From positions 2,003,322 to 2,067,321 of the forward strand of contig NC_058148.1 in the NCBI RefSeq assembly GCF_011075055.1: a stretch of 64,000 nt of DNA. Reading direction: 5' to 3'. The stretch comes from Mangifera indica. Lineage: Eukaryota; Streptophyta; Magnoliopsida; Sapindales; Anacardiaceae. A model generated the notes under the pieces. It saw only the letters and a program-made list of their open reading frames with translations. It was not told the origin of the DNA and ran no database searches. The position numbers and the translations under genes were made by a program. Position 1 is the first letter of the stretch. Each line of letters opens with the position of its first letter. Below are positions 43,539 to 56,629 of this stretch, in pieces.

Positions 43539-45794
43539 TGTAACCTCTTCTAACCATTAGGTGTGTTACAGAAAATCGGCATGAGTTCCCCTATTTTAGA
43601 GGGCCTGGGGAATTTTTTTCTCTATTTAATTATGCCCTGTAACACTCCCAATTAACAATTCACATAAACCAGTCCTACCAATCGATTGGATTTTCATCAC
43701 ATAATCATAATAAATAAAATAAGTACATAATAATAACTATCATAAAAATTATCACCCACAGAAACTTTATAACCAATTTTCAAAACTAGTCATATATATA
43801 TATATATATATATATATATTACATATACATTATAACATTTAAGTCAACAAAATTATGGTGCCTTCCTCCCTTAGCCTCATGTCTCATTAGTGCTCCCCGA
43901 GAACCTTTGCTGCATTTCTTTACCTGTAAAATATTAAATTAAACGGAGTGAGCGATTATGGCTCAGTAAGAAAATCATACTAACACTTAAAGCATTTTAT
44001 ACCAGTACTAATCTTTTCTAATCTTTTCCATACTCAGCGTGTCTGAACTATTTACAACAAAATAATTGACACAGAACACGCATTTAACACGTATCATCAT
44101 TCTTTTCTTTCACACATTTATTCCTTTCCTTATTATACAGATATGATTCACTCATTATGATTTATGCATGTATGAGTGTCATGACATTTCTATTTTCTGA
44201 TCGTACATCTTTCTCAACTCTTTATCAGCCACACAGGCTTGTATGCATAATTCTAATGCAAATGACTTTCATAAAATATTTACTAATTTGTTTCTCTCTT
44301 TCTCATTGACTAGTCTAGACTACATATGATAGTACTTGCAGTCACCATACAAAGTATAATTCTCTCTTACATGCATATTTTTTTTTTGCTGTCCACACAG
44401 TACAGCTAATATTTTTCTTTTCCTGTCCACACAGTACAGCTGATATTTTTCTTTGTTGTCCACACAGTACAGCTGATATTTTTTTCTTTGCTGTCCACAC
44501 AGTACAACTGGTTGTCCACACAGTACAGCTGATATTTTTTCTTTGCTGTCCACACAGTACAGCTGGTTGTCCACACAGTACAACCGATTATTTTATTTGC
44601 TGTCCACACAGTACAGCTCGCGTGTAAGGATTGTAAGTATGTTTTCTGCTTTCCTGTATCATATGGTCATTATAAAACTAAAAATACTTGTTTTCCATTT
44701 TCTAAAAGCATGCATGACTTAGAAAATATTTTTCCTCTTTCTTTATTTTTTTCTAAATCATGCATATGTTATGATTCCTCATGTATGCATATATAACCAT
44801 AATATGAAATATGCGCATTTGTTATTTTCCCTTATTTTTTTCATTCCTTCTCAAACATCATGTTATTTTCTCATACATTTATATATAAATATATATCATG
44901 TCTCAAATTAATTTCAATTATACAATATAGGCTTAATATAAGGGTTATTTCACATAACATGCACATAATTAAACAACATTAACCTATATCGCATAAAATG
45001 ACATTTTTGCCCTTATGGCCAAAATTACCTTTTTACCCTTATGGCCAAAAATTACATCATGAATCCTAATGAATTTCTTTATCCTTTTAAGCATAAATCA
45101 TCTTAATTCTAATACCTTACACACTTATATAAGTAAAGGTTATTTAAATAACCTAACTCAACTTTACTTCAAGTATGCAAAGTATGAAATTCTTACATTT
45201 TTTTGCTGATTTGGTGATTTAAGCTTATTCACCTTCTTTTCTTTTTCTTGACAACCTTAATCAACCAAAAATATACTCATCCATCAAACTCCCAAATTTC
45301 ACATATCTTAAAAATTAAATTTCTTACCTTAGAACTGATCAGAATTGACAGATCTACACTTTTTATAACTGGGGCCTCTGGAAATTAGGTGGTTTAGCTA
45401 GGTTTTTGGACGAATTTTGGTTAAGGGAAAAAACTTAGCTAAAAAATAATGGAGTTCTCGGCAATAAGGAAGAAGATGAATAGATTATATATTTTATAAG
45501 CCTTTTGGACCATTTTGCCCTTAACCTTTTCCATAAATTACTATTTTATCCTTAGCCAATTACCAAAAACCCTTAGCACCACCATATAATTTCAAGTGTG
45601 CCCTTCAATTTTAATTCCCACTTTGTCCTTTGAATCTTTATAAAATGACCATTTTAGCCCCTTTGAAAAATATTGCTCATTTAGTAGTTTTCTATAATTC
45701 TTTTGTAATTTCTTTACACAACAAGTTATAAAATCAACTCTAGGGGTAATTTTGGAAGTGGAGTTTACTGACACACCTGAATTCGGATGTTACA
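43539..45794 (-). repeat. 5' LTR of gypsy B
   Basis: 2256 bp. Very similar to 36325-38620 outside two variable regions: a longer TA run (about 43792-43820) and a shorter minisatellite, about eight units (44385-44630) instead of ten. Confidence 0.9.
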
Positions 45795-46797
45795 GCATTG
45801 GTTCGTTACCAAAGAGAATGGATTCAAGGTGATGACAACACAATGAAATATGTTGGAGGATCCAAACGATTGATTAAAATTCCTCATGGAACAACAATTA
45901 AGGGATTTATTCAACTTTTGAAGGAGTCTTACGATTTTGATCCAATGAAAAACTACCTTCAACTATCAATGAAGCCAAAAAAAATTGAGCTCGATTGCCC
46001 CGTGCAGATCCAAAATGATGAAGATGTCCAAGGTCTTATTGATATGTCTCAATACTTACAAGAATGTATTCCTGTTTTTGTTATATGTTCCCTGATTGAA
46101 AGACAGGAGAAAGAAAAAGAAGATGATGAAAAAAAAATTAGTAGAGTGAAAAAAGAAGATGATTTGGAAAACTTGATTGATTTCAGTAATGACCCATTGT
46201 ATATTGCAAACTCATGGGCTCATAGAGAGAAAGATAAGGTTCTCAACTGGGGTGACTTTGATGGAAATGATATGCCTGATATTCTTTCTGAAGAGGCAGA
46301 ACTCGAGTATATGCCACCTGTTATCGAGGGTATGGATAGTTTACAGCTTGAAAATCCTATTTTAGGTGGTGAAAATTATTCTAGGTCATTTTTTTTACAA
46401 TGTCCCCACTTATCCGTTTAGGTGGCTTCTTGATTTTCCTCCACAACCATCAAATCATTAGGTGGTACAAGATCAATCTAAGACGAGAATGGTGTAAAAC
46501 TTAGTGATATTTTCCATAATAAAGTACAATTAAAAGTTACTGTAAAGCAATTTACCTTACTAAAAGGATTTCAATTCCAGGTCAAGAAGTCTAATAGGGG
46601 ACGATAGGATATTAATTGCAAGGCTGAAAATTGTCAGTGGTATATATATGTAACCAAATCCAACCCACACATGTTCAGTTGATCAAATAATGCCACATCA
46701 CAAACAAGCTAAGGCCTGTGCTTTAGGTTAATTAATGAGGTCAAAGTTGGTGTTAATTGATCGAATTATCAACCTGAAGAAATAATTGTGGACATTG
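45795..46797 (+). pseudogene. MULE transposase N-terminal region, continued
   Basis: An open stretch to 46421 begins LVRYQREWIQGDDNTMKYV and has the PB1/ubiquitin-like N-terminal domain of plant MuDR-type transposases (KIPHGTTIKGFIQLL..., FDPMKNYLQLSM, CPVQIQNDEDVQGLIDM), then an acidic/Lys-rich linker. After a frameshift near 46390 comes the MULE DNA-binding module with stops: FHNKVQLKVTVKQFTLLKG, INCKAENCQWYIYVTKSNP (CxxxxC pair). Sequence ends at EEIIVDI, where LTR B sequence begins. The DDE catalytic domain and SWIM finger are absent from the window. Confidence 0.8.
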
Positions 46798-46935
46798 TAA
46801 ATTATTGCTCATTTAGTAGTTTTCTAGAATTCTTTTACAATTTCTTTAAACAACAAATTATAAAATCAACTCTAGGGGTAATTTTGAAAGTAGAGTTTAC
46901 TGACATACCTGAATCCGGGTGTTACAATACAAAAC
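46798..46935 (-). repeat. Truncated end of LTR B joined to MULE sequence
   Basis: Corresponds to the last ~130 bp of solo LTR B (20423-20551): AAATTATTGCTCATTTAGTA to GGGTGTTACA, followed by the same Copia A sequence ATACAAAACAAACC. It has lost its left part, which is replaced by MULE sequence. Confidence 0.85.
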
Positions 46936-49865
46936 AAACCATAAAATCATAAAAGCAAATGTTACAGATGTGGTTCTAAAGGTCATTGGTCATGTACCTA
47001 TCATATACCCATACATTTAATGGATTTATATCAAGCATCCATAAAAAATAATGAAAAGAAGATCGAATCAAATTTTGTTAATAATTCAGATTCTGTCGAT
47101 TTGGAGAATTTTGATATTTCAAAATTTCTTCAAGATTTAGAAACCACGTATAATATTTTATGTAATTAGTATTTTGTATTCCTTCCTTTCAATGTCTTGT
47201 ACTGACTAATGTAATTTTTAAATTTAAAGGAAATGGACTCCAAAATTAAAGCGTTAACTTAAAAAACTGATGATGGAAATATGTGTTTAATGGATAGTGC
47301 AACAATGCACAAAATTCTCAAAGAAAAAATTTTTTTCTTAACAATATCATCAATTGAAGCTAAAATAAATACTATTTTATGATCAACAAACCTAATGGAA
47401 GGCTCCATAAGAGCCACAATTTTATTAAAAAATTGGACCAGATTAAGCTTTAATGATGCATTATATTCAAGGAAATCCAAAAGAAATCTACTTAGTTTTA
47501 AATATATAAGAAATTATGGTTATCATACTGAAACCATGAATGGAAATGGTGCAAAATACCTTTGTATAACTAGTAATATCTCCAGAAGAAAACATATACT
47601 AGAAAAATTGTCAGTTTTATCATAAAGGTAATTAAAACTAACACAGTACCAAACCAGAAGTTCTCTAATCCAAAATTTTTTATGTTTTGGCATATCTATT
47701 TAGGTCATTTAAGATCTACAATGATATGTAGAATTATTAAAAATTCACATAGACATGTATTAAACAATCATAAGATTTTCTTGTTCAGTGAAAAATTCTA
47801 CACTACTTGTTCACAAAGCAAATTAGTAGTCAGACTATCTTTTTTCAAAGTTGGAGTTGAATCCTCATCATTTCTACAAAAGATTTAAGGGGACATAAAT
47901 AGATTCATTTCTCTACTAGTTAGGCCATTTTGTTATTTCATGGTTTTAATTAATGCATTTGCACGATGGTCCAATGTTTGTTTATTGTTAACTCAAAATA
48001 TTGCATTTGCTAAACTATTATCTCAAATTATCAAGTTGAGGACTCATTTCCCAGATGACTTAATCAAGTCAATAAAGCTAGATAATGCTAGTGAATTTAC
48101 ATCCAAGACATTTGATGATTATTATATGTTTATAGAAATTGATGTTGAACATCTAGTCCTGTATGTCTACACTTAGAATGGATTAACTAGGTCTCTTATC
48201 ATGTGACTCTAGGTAATTGCACGTACTTTATTATTACAAACTCAATTACCAATTTCTATATGAGGACATTCTATATTACATATTATAATATTAATTTGTT
48301 TGTGACATTCTTCTTATCATCAACTTGATATATACTATTTGAGGATATTTGGTTATGTTGTATATGTCTCTATTGCACCCCTCAATACACAAAAAAGGGA
48401 CCCTAATGTCATTTAAGAATTTATACAAGATATAATAAACCATACATTATCAGGTATTTGGAACCATTAACAAGTGATCCTTTTATTGTACATTTGATAG
48501 ATTGTCACTTTGATAAAACAACATTCCCACATTTAAGGAAAAAGAAAATTCCCCCTAAAGTTAGGCATGAATTTACTTAACATTTGCCTATAGTGTCTCA
48601 TATAGATCTTCGCACATCCTAAAGTGAAACTAAAGTTCAAAGGATAATGAGTTTACAAATTATTATTAATCAAATGTCTGATGCATTTGTAGATACTGCA
48701 AAAATGACAAGATCACACATATCTGCTGCTAATGCACTAGCAAGAATCAATATGACTACTGAACAATCCATTAAACTTATAACTGATCAATCTACTGTAT
48801 ACTAGGAGTATGGTAGACCTATTAGATCAAACGACACTATCCTTTGAAAAAAAAGACAAATAATTAAATAAATATAAATCATGATGATCTTAAAATGATT
48901 GAAAAATCTATAATCTCTAATATTCCTCTAGAAGAGGTTATAGTCCCTGAAGAGACTCAAAGCCCTGAAGTGGCATAAACCCCTAAAAAATAGGAAAATA
49001 AGAATACTAAAATATCTATAAATTAAGCTTATACACAAGAGATGTGGAACTGTAAAATGATTAACATTGATGTTGTATTATCATTCATAATAGTTATTGA
49101 AATTATGAATGATAATGATTTTGAACCACGTATTGTAGATGAATGCCAACAATGGCATGATTGGCTTAAATAGGAAGAAATGATTTGAGAAAAATTAACT
49201 TCACTTATAAAACATCAAATGTTTGGGTTTGTAGTCCCAACACTTAAAAACATCCAACCTGTTGGATATAAATGAGTATTTGTGAGAAAAATGAAATTGC
49301 TAGATATAAAGCAATGCTTGCAGGCCAAGGTTTTTCCCTAAGGCTAGGTATAAATTTTGATAGAACATATGCACTTGCTATGGATATAATCACATTCAAA
49401 TATTTAATTAGCTTAATAGTTTGTGAAGGACTGGATATGCATCTAATAGATGTAGTTACTACTTATTTGTGTAAGAACTTGGATACTAAAATTTACAAGA
49501 AACTCCCTAAAAGATTTAAATTGTTTGAAGTAAAAAAAGTTAATCCGAGAGACATATACTTAATTAAGTTAGAAAGATCATTGTACGGATTTAAACAATT
49601 CAAAAGAATGTGGTACAATCGATTCAATGAATATTTGAAAAAAAGACTATGTGAATAACTTTATATACCCTTATGTCTTTATAAAAAAGTTAAAATTGAG
49701 ATTTGTCATTGTAATAGTTTATGTTGATGTCATAAATTTAATTAGGACTGATGAAGAACTCTAAAAAACAGTTTAATACATAAAAAAAAAAAATTGAGAT
49801 GAAGGATTTAGGAAGAACAAAATATTGTCTTGGCCTATAGATCGAGTACAACTCAAATGGAATAC
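46936..49865 (+). pseudogene. Copia A copy 2: knuckle to reverse transcriptase
   Basis: Near-identical to 20552-23491: knuckle CYRCGSKGHWSCTYH, protease DSATMHKIL, FWHIYLGHLRS, INAFARWSNVC (integrase Asp changed to Asn), IKLDNASEFTS, RT RYKAMLAGQGFS and RSLYGFKQFKRMWYN. The 5' LTR and gag N-terminus are missing; the copy begins directly at the LTR B remnant. It ends at the same AATAC site as copy 1. Confidence 0.87.
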
Positions 49866-51593
49866 TGTAATACCCTCAAATATGTTTCAGGGGTAATTAT
49901 GTCTTTTAACCCTATTTAGAGATATTTCCAGTCATCTTTCCAATGATATATAGCTTGTATGAATTAAAGATCTTTTGGACTGTTAAATATTGTTTGAACC
50001 AAAAGGACTATTTTACTAAATAAACAGGGGAGAGTTTTTGCCACTAATTTCATCTCATGTTTTAACTGTCTTAGCTAATGAATTATGAGTTCTATTATAT
50101 CTTGTTGGAAATCTCTTTGAATCCTCTTTCCAATGATATATAAATTGTATGAATTAGAGATTACTTGGATTGTTAAATATTGTATAAACCAAAATGACTG
50201 CTTTACTAAATAAACAGGGGAGAGTTTTTACCATTGATTTCATCTCACGTTTTAACTGTCTTAGCTAATGAATTATGAGTGATATTATAGCTTGATGGAA
50301 ATCTCTTTCAATTCTCTTGTCAGTGATCTATAGCTTGTATAAATTGGGGATCATTTGAACTATTAAATATTGTATGAACCATAAGGGCTACTTTACTAAA
50401 TAAATAGAGGAGTCAAGTTTTTGCCATTGATGTCATTTCATGTTTTGACTGTCTTATCTAATGAATTATGAGTGCTATTATAGCTTGTTGGAAAGATCTT
50501 TGAATCTTCTTTCCAATGATATATAGCTTGTATGAATTAGACACTGTTTGGACTGTGAAATTGTATGAAATAGAAGGCTACCCTGTCAAATAAACAAGGT
50601 TATGAATAGTATTTCATAGTTTTGGAAGGAAAAAGAAAGAAAAGGAAGGAACAAAAAGGAAAGGAAAGAAAGAAGAGAAAAAAAAAAAAAGAAGAAAAGA
50701 AAGAAAAACAAGAAAAGGAATTCGGGGCTTAAGATTTAGGGGTCATCTTAAGAATATGGTCTAGTGAATTATGAATAGATTTAGATGGAAGAAAGATTAG
50801 TAAGATATAAGACACGCATGCATGCTATAAACTATGAGGGGCACTTTACACTATACCGCTTGTAGTAGGCACATCCACAGTAGGACACGTCCGTAGTAGG
50901 ACATAGACCCCAGTAGGGTCCGCTCGTAGTAGAGCTCAATTCAAATTTAGAAATGGTGTAGTAAAAGAAAGAAAGAGAGCTCGAGCTTAGAAAAGTGTCA
51001 AATCCTTATAGTTAGCTTCTAGAAAGTACCAAATAGACACCAAATGGGACAAAGTTAGACCCAAATAGCAAAGAATGAACTAGATTATCCCCTTGATTTC
51101 TTATAGAGGTTGTGAGTGAGGTTTAGTCCCGAGAGTGAGTTAGAACAGGAAAAGAGATAGTTTACTTAATTCTTTCCCCTTATTGAGTGTTCTTATCACT
51201 CATTTCCTTTTCTTTCATGATTGTAGGTACAAGTGATCAAGGTAACCGCGAGGTAGGGTCAAGTCAGCGTAGGTAAATCTGGCTGGAGCAGGTTATCTCT
51301 AGTTTATATTACATGTATATGTCGCATGTTCTTATTGCTTTTGGACCTTTTTGGGATGATTGCATAGTTGTATATGATTACTCCATGTTTTTAGATGCTT
51401 TTAGATGAGTTTTCATATGAGTATATACATCTTTTGTTTACTTCCAGATTTTCAGTTTTCTTAAAATACTTTCTAAATACTTTTAGCGATGCGTTCATTT
51501 TAAAATATTTTTAAAAGAAAAAAATGGACGCTCTGGATATTAATTTGTAACATTTCTCCTTCAGTGTGTAGTACTTCTAGGGAGGGATTTACA
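49866..51593 (+). repeat. 5' LTR of gypsy C copy 2, internally deleted
   Basis: Joins GAGATATTTCCAGTCA directly to TCTTTCCAATGATATATAGC, removing about 680 bp compared with 23492-25913. It retains about three ~190-bp units, the purine tract (50625-50710) and the GTAGTAGG minisatellite (50852-50935). Ends GGAGGGATTTACA at the primer-binding site. Confidence 0.85.
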
Positions 51594-51596
51594 AGT

Positions 51597-51612
51597 TGGT
51601 ATCAGAGCATGA
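51597..51612 (+). promoter_or_regulatory. Primer-binding site of gypsy C copy 2
   Basis: TTGGTATCAGAGCATG, an exact TGGTATCAGAGC, three bases after the LTR. Confidence 0.9.
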
Positions 51613-51672
51613 TTTTGGGAACCCAAAAGATATTTTCTAAAGCAAAATGGAGTAATCCAAAATAATATAGAG

Positions 51673-54600
51673 ATGGAATACCCTCCAACCATGCTGACCA
51701 CCCTCGCAGCCGATCACTGTAAGTTAAGTTTTCTCTTATACTTGTTTAGTTTTATGAAACTAATGTGTTTATTTTTAGGACCTATGAGTCAAACACCAGT
51801 AGATCCCTCTCAGAGGAGCCAGAGTGAAAGAGCAGCTCCTTAGGTACCCCAGGGGGCACTCAGTGCATATGATGTGTGGGAGATTTTCAGAGAGATGATG
51901 AGAGAGCATAGAGGTGCTCCTACGTAGGGACGTGAGATGGCGCATACGTCGCCAACTCAGAGACATGATATGAGGGAGGTTACTTCAGCATCTATAACAG
52001 CCCTAGTGAGGACTCAGTTGCATCCTATTTTCAACCTTTCTAGTATGCATCAACCTCAAAAATTTGATGGTACAAAGGACCCAATAGCAACTGAAGAGTG
52101 GTTGGAATCTGTAGAAAGTGCAATAGCCCTATTTGACATAATCGACCAGGCGAGAGTGAGATATGTTATCTATCTTTTCAAGTCAGGGGAAAGAATATGG
52201 TGGAACTTAGTCAGGGAGACGGTCAATGTCTCAAAGATGACATGGTCTGAGTTCAGACGCTGATTTGAGGCAGAGTACAGGGGCATTGATGTTACTTGTA
52301 TTAGGGCCTAAGAGTTCATCAATTTAGTGCAAGAGACAAATTCTGTAAAAGAATATTCCACGTAATTTAATCAATTGCCCTAGTATGCCCTTGAGATACC
52401 TAGTACAAAGATGGGGCATATGCAAAAGTTTGTGTACAGTTAAGATCCAGAGATAGCTCAAGATGTTATGACAGGGGTGCAGCCACCCAAAACGTATACA
52501 GAGGCTCTCGATAGAGCTTTGAGGGTAGAGGTTTTTGCGAGGAGGAGGTTTGGTCAGACCACAGGGTAAAATGTTACACCTCCTACTATCATGCCAGTTC
52601 CTCTGATGAGTAGTGGTTCAGCTTCAGCACAGAGAGACCTTCTTCCAGACTGAGACAGGAAGGGTAAACGACCTCTTTAGTTTAGAGGCATGAAAAAGAA
52701 CTGGAAGAGTGGAAAGAAACAAAGAGGATTTGAGATACCAGCTTGCCAGAAATGTAGGAAGCAACATAGAAGAAAGTGTTTGATAGGCTAGACAGTTTGT
52801 TTCAGATGTCGTTAGCCTAGACATATTGCTTGCTTTTGTACAACTACCCTAGTGAGAGTAGAGTAGCAGCAGCCTATAGGAGAGGTCACAACCAGAGTTT
52901 ATACGATCACCCAGGGACTAATAGAGGCTAGCCCATCAGCAGTCACGGGTCAGATTTTCTGTCTTGATACTCCTCTTTATGTTTTAGTTAATTGTAGGGC
53001 TACTCATTGTTTTATAGCCAAGAGTTTGCTTGAGAGGTTAAAGTTACAACCCATTAGAATAGCCTAGAAGATTATCATCGAGTTACCTAATGGGGGGTCA
53101 GTCATTAGTGAGATGATGTTGTTAGGACAGAGTATTATGATTCAGGGTCAACAGTTACTAGTAAACCTGATTATATTTGAAATGTCAGATTTTGACATGA
53201 TTATAGGGATGGACTTTTTGGGGAGATACAGAGCTAAGATTGATTATAAAAAGAAGAAAGTGAGATTTAACCTGGACTCTAGAGATCAATTTGAGTTTGG
53301 TGAGAGTCATATCTAGAGTTTGATGATCAGTATGTTGAAAGCTAGTAAAATGTTAAAAACATGGTGTACAGGATATTTGGCTCATATAGTGGGCAAGGCT
53401 GAGTTAAACCTAACTATTGATGAAACGCTAGTGGTATGTGAGTTTCCATATATGTTTCCAAGTGAGCTACCAAGATTAGCTCCTGAGTGAGAGGTTGAGT
53501 TTAGTATAGAGTTGGCACCTGGCACAACACCTATTTTAAGAGCACCCTATCAAATGGCCCTTGCTGAATTACAAGAATTGAAAAAACAGCTTCAAGAGTT
53601 ATTAGATCATGGTTTTATCAAACCGAGTCATTCTCCTTGGGGAGCTTCCATCCTATTTGTGAAAAAGAAAGATGGGTCTATGAGGATGTACATCGATTAC
53701 AAAGAGCTAAATAAAGTCACAGTTAAGAATAAGTACCTGTTACCGAGGATTAATGACTTATTTGATCAGTTGAAGGGATTCATGGTCTTCTCCAAGATAG
53801 ATTTGAGATCTGGTTATCACTAGGTGAGAGTGGTAGAGAAGGATATACCTAAAATAGCTTTCCGAACAAGGTATGGCCACTTTGAGTTTGTAGTAATGTC
53901 GTTCGGATTGACAAATGCCCCTGTAGTATTTATGGATTTGATGAACAGAGTATTCCATGACTGCTTGGATAAATTTATTATGGTATTTATTGATGATATC
54001 TTAGTGTATTCTTACAGTCGAGAAGAGCATGAGCAGCACTTAAGGTTTACCCCCCAAAGGTTGAGAGAGAAACAACTATATGCCAAATTCTCAAAATGTG
54101 AATTTTGGCTAGATAGAGTTACCTTTTTAAGGCATGTGATTTCAGTAGAGGGTATATCCACGGATCTTAGTAAGATCGAGACAATAGTTGAATGACAGAG
54201 ACCAAAGATAGTCAAGGAGGTTCGTAGTTTCCTAGGTTTAGCGAGGTATTACCGAAGGTTTGTGGAGGGATTTGCCAGATTAGCTAGACCTCTTACAACC
54301 CTCATAAAGAAAGCAACACCATTTCAGTGGTTAGATACTTGTGAGACAAACTTCCAAGAATTGAAAAGAAGATTGACTACTGCTCCGGTGTTAACACTCC
54401 CAGAGGAGGGAGTTAAGTATGATTTATACACTGATGCCTCACACGGTGGTTTATAAGCAGTGTTGATGTAACGAGGCAAGGTGATAGCATATGCCTCAAG
54501 ACAATTGAAAGAATTCGAAACCCGATACCCTACTCATGATTTGGAGTTAGCAGTGGTAATTTTTGCTTTGAAAATCTGGAGACACTATTTGTATGGGGTA

Positions 54601-56310
54601 AGATGTAATATTTATACTGACCATAAGAGTCTCAGATATTTCTTCACTCAGAAGAAGTTAAATATGAGACAGAGGTGATGGCTCGAGTTAGTAAAAGACT
54701 ATGACTGTGATATTAAATACCATCCAGGCAAGACTAATATGGTTGTAGATGCCCTTAGTAGAAATGTGATGATATCATAACTAATAGTCCAAAGAAAAAT
54801 TCAGAGAGATATGGACCAGGAACAAATTGAGCTTGTGATTGGAGCCCTCGTCAGATTAGAGATTCAACCTACTCTCATAAGTGAGATTCGAGAGGCTCAG
54901 ACACAAGATAAATAGTGTCAACAGAAAATTCAGAATTTTCAAAAGGGTCTCGAGACAGATTTTCAAGTATCAAATGGAATTCTCAAATTCAAAGATTGAG
55001 TATATGTTCCTCAGATGACTGAATTGAGGCAGAGAATTCTTACAGAGGCTCATAGTTCTCTTTACACTGCCCACCCTTGGGGTGTAAAGATTTTTCAGGA
55101 TTTAAAAAGACATTTTTAGTGGTCAGGCATGAAAAGGGATATAGGTGAGTTTGTTACTAGATGTCTCACATGTCAGCAAATTAAGGCTGAACACTAGAGA
55201 CTATCAGGGTTACTTCAGCCTCTGCCTATTCTAGAATGGAAATGGGAGCATATCTCTATGGACTTCATCAGTAGACTCCCTAGAGTTCAGAATGGATGTA
55301 ATGCTATCTGGGTGATTATGGATAGATTGACTAAGTCAGCTCATTTTCTGCCCATCAATGATACTACTATAATAGATCAGTTGGGGAGATCATATGTTAG
55401 GGGGATTATTAGATTACATGGTGTACCCAAGATGATAGTATCTGATCGTGATACAAGATTTGTATCAGCTTTCTAGAAGAGTCTCCAAAGATCCTTGGGT
55501 ATTAATTTGGCATTTAGTACAGCCTATCATCCTTAGACGGATGGTCAGACGAAGAGGATTAATCAGATTTTGGAATATATGTTGAGAGCTTGTTGTCTAG
55601 ATCATAAAACTATATGAGTAGAAATGTTACCCTTGGTAGAGTTTGCTTATAATAATAGCTACCAGACAACTATTCAGATGGCACCTTATGAGGCATTATA
55701 TGGTAGGAGGTGTCGTTCCCCTCTTCACTGGGATGAGATAAGAGAGAGAGATGTGTTATCCAACTCTTTTGGGCCTGAATTGACCCAAAAAATGATTGAT
55801 GATGTCCAACTGATCAGGCAAAGAATAAAATAGGCCCAGGATCGACATAAAAGTTAGGCAGACCATCGACGCCGAGACTTGGAATTCAATGTAGGTGAAT
55901 TTGTCTTTGTAAAGGTTGCTCCATTCAAACATTTGATGAGATTCGAAAAGAAAGGAAAGCTAGCTCCCAAATTTATTGGTCCATATGAGATAATTGAAAG
56001 AGTTGGTAAAGTGGCTTACAAATTGGCTTTACCAACGAGTATAGACTGGATTCATAATATATTTCATATCTCATCATTGAGGAAATGCCTTGGTGATCAA
56101 TCCCAAGTCGTGAATACAGATGATATTAAGTTATCAGAAGACCTTAGTTATGAAGAAAGACCGATTTAGATACTTGACAGGAGAATTAAACAACTAAGGA
56201 ATCGACATATTCCTCTAGTAAAGGTTTTATGGAGAAACCAAAAGGTAGAGGAGGCCACCTAGGAAATGGAGCAAACCATAAAGGAGAAGTATCTAGAGTT
56301 GTTTTTGTGA
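51673..56310 (+). pseudogene. Gypsy C copy 2 gag-pol (Tekay/Del-type), many stops
   Basis: Start either ATG 51673 (MEYPPTMLTTLAAD) or ATG 51784 (MSQTPVDPSQRSQSER). Gag core FDGTKDPIATEEWLES and RYVIYLFKSGERIWWNLVRE; CxxC knuckle CFRCR.PRHIACFC with altered last positions; protease LVNCRATHCFIAKS (catalytic DSG lost); [36 protein letters not shown]; RNase H LYTDASHGGL and [12 protein letters not shown]; integrase MDFISRLPRVQNG, SDRDTRFVSAF; chromodomain FHISSLRKCLG... IPLVKVLWRNQKVEEAT. More than twenty in-frame stops, most at former CAG, CAA, CGA or TGG codons. It preserves the gag part that copy 1 lost. Confidence 0.88.
51719..51778 (+). other. Candidate 60-bp intron in the gypsy C leader/gag start
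   Basis: CACTGTAAGTTAAG (donor-like) and TTTATTTTTAGGACC (acceptor-like) enclose 60 bp of T-rich sequence between the two candidate gag ATGs. The segment is a multiple of three and also open, so it could equally be translated. Copy 1 lacks the region. Confidence 0.3.
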
Positions 56311-56346
56311 ATTCCAAGGACGAAATTCTTGTGAGGGGGGAAGAGT

Positions 56347-56557
56347 TGTAATACCCTCAAATATGTTCCAGAGGCAATTATATCTTTTAACCCTGTTTGG
56401 AGATATTTCCAATCATATGTGTGTGTTTTTAGATATATATATATATATATAGATATATATAAAAAAATCAAATATGTTTCGAGGGCAATTACATCTTTTA
56501 ACTCTATTTTGAGATATTTCCAACTGTGTGTGTGTGTTTTTAGATATATATATATAT

Positions 56558-56629
<72 letters not shown>

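Larger units (their letters stand above)
36325..45794 (-). mobile_element. Gypsy B, full-length Tekay/Del-type chromovirus
   Basis: A 9470-bp element on the minus strand. LTRs 36325-38620 and 43539-45794 both start TGTAACCTCTTC and end GGATGTTACA and are very similar apart from repeat length differences. Target pentamers GCATC (36320-36324) and GCATT (45795-45799). Primer-binding site TGGTATCAGAGCGCGATTTT lies beside the 5' (right) LTR and purine tract AAGGGGGGAAGAAA beside the 3' (left) LTR. Internal gag-pol of about 1550 codons has only about six lesions, so this is the youngest large element of the window. Confidence 0.92.
34869..46797 (+). mobile_element. MULE (Mutator-like), 5' part, split by gypsy B and truncated at the right
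   Basis: The left end GGGAAATTATAATAAATACC is of the plant MULE terminal-repeat type. A TATA motif, a tandem array, then a transposase ATG at 36308 follow. Gypsy B (36325-45794) lies in the first coding exon; transposase resumes at 45795 and runs, decaying, to 46797, where it meets a fragment of LTR B. The right terminal repeat is therefore missing. The same left end recurs at 63945, so insertion predates the segmental duplication. The nine bases before it are TTTCTAATA, a candidate target site that cannot be confirmed here. Confidence 0.7.
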
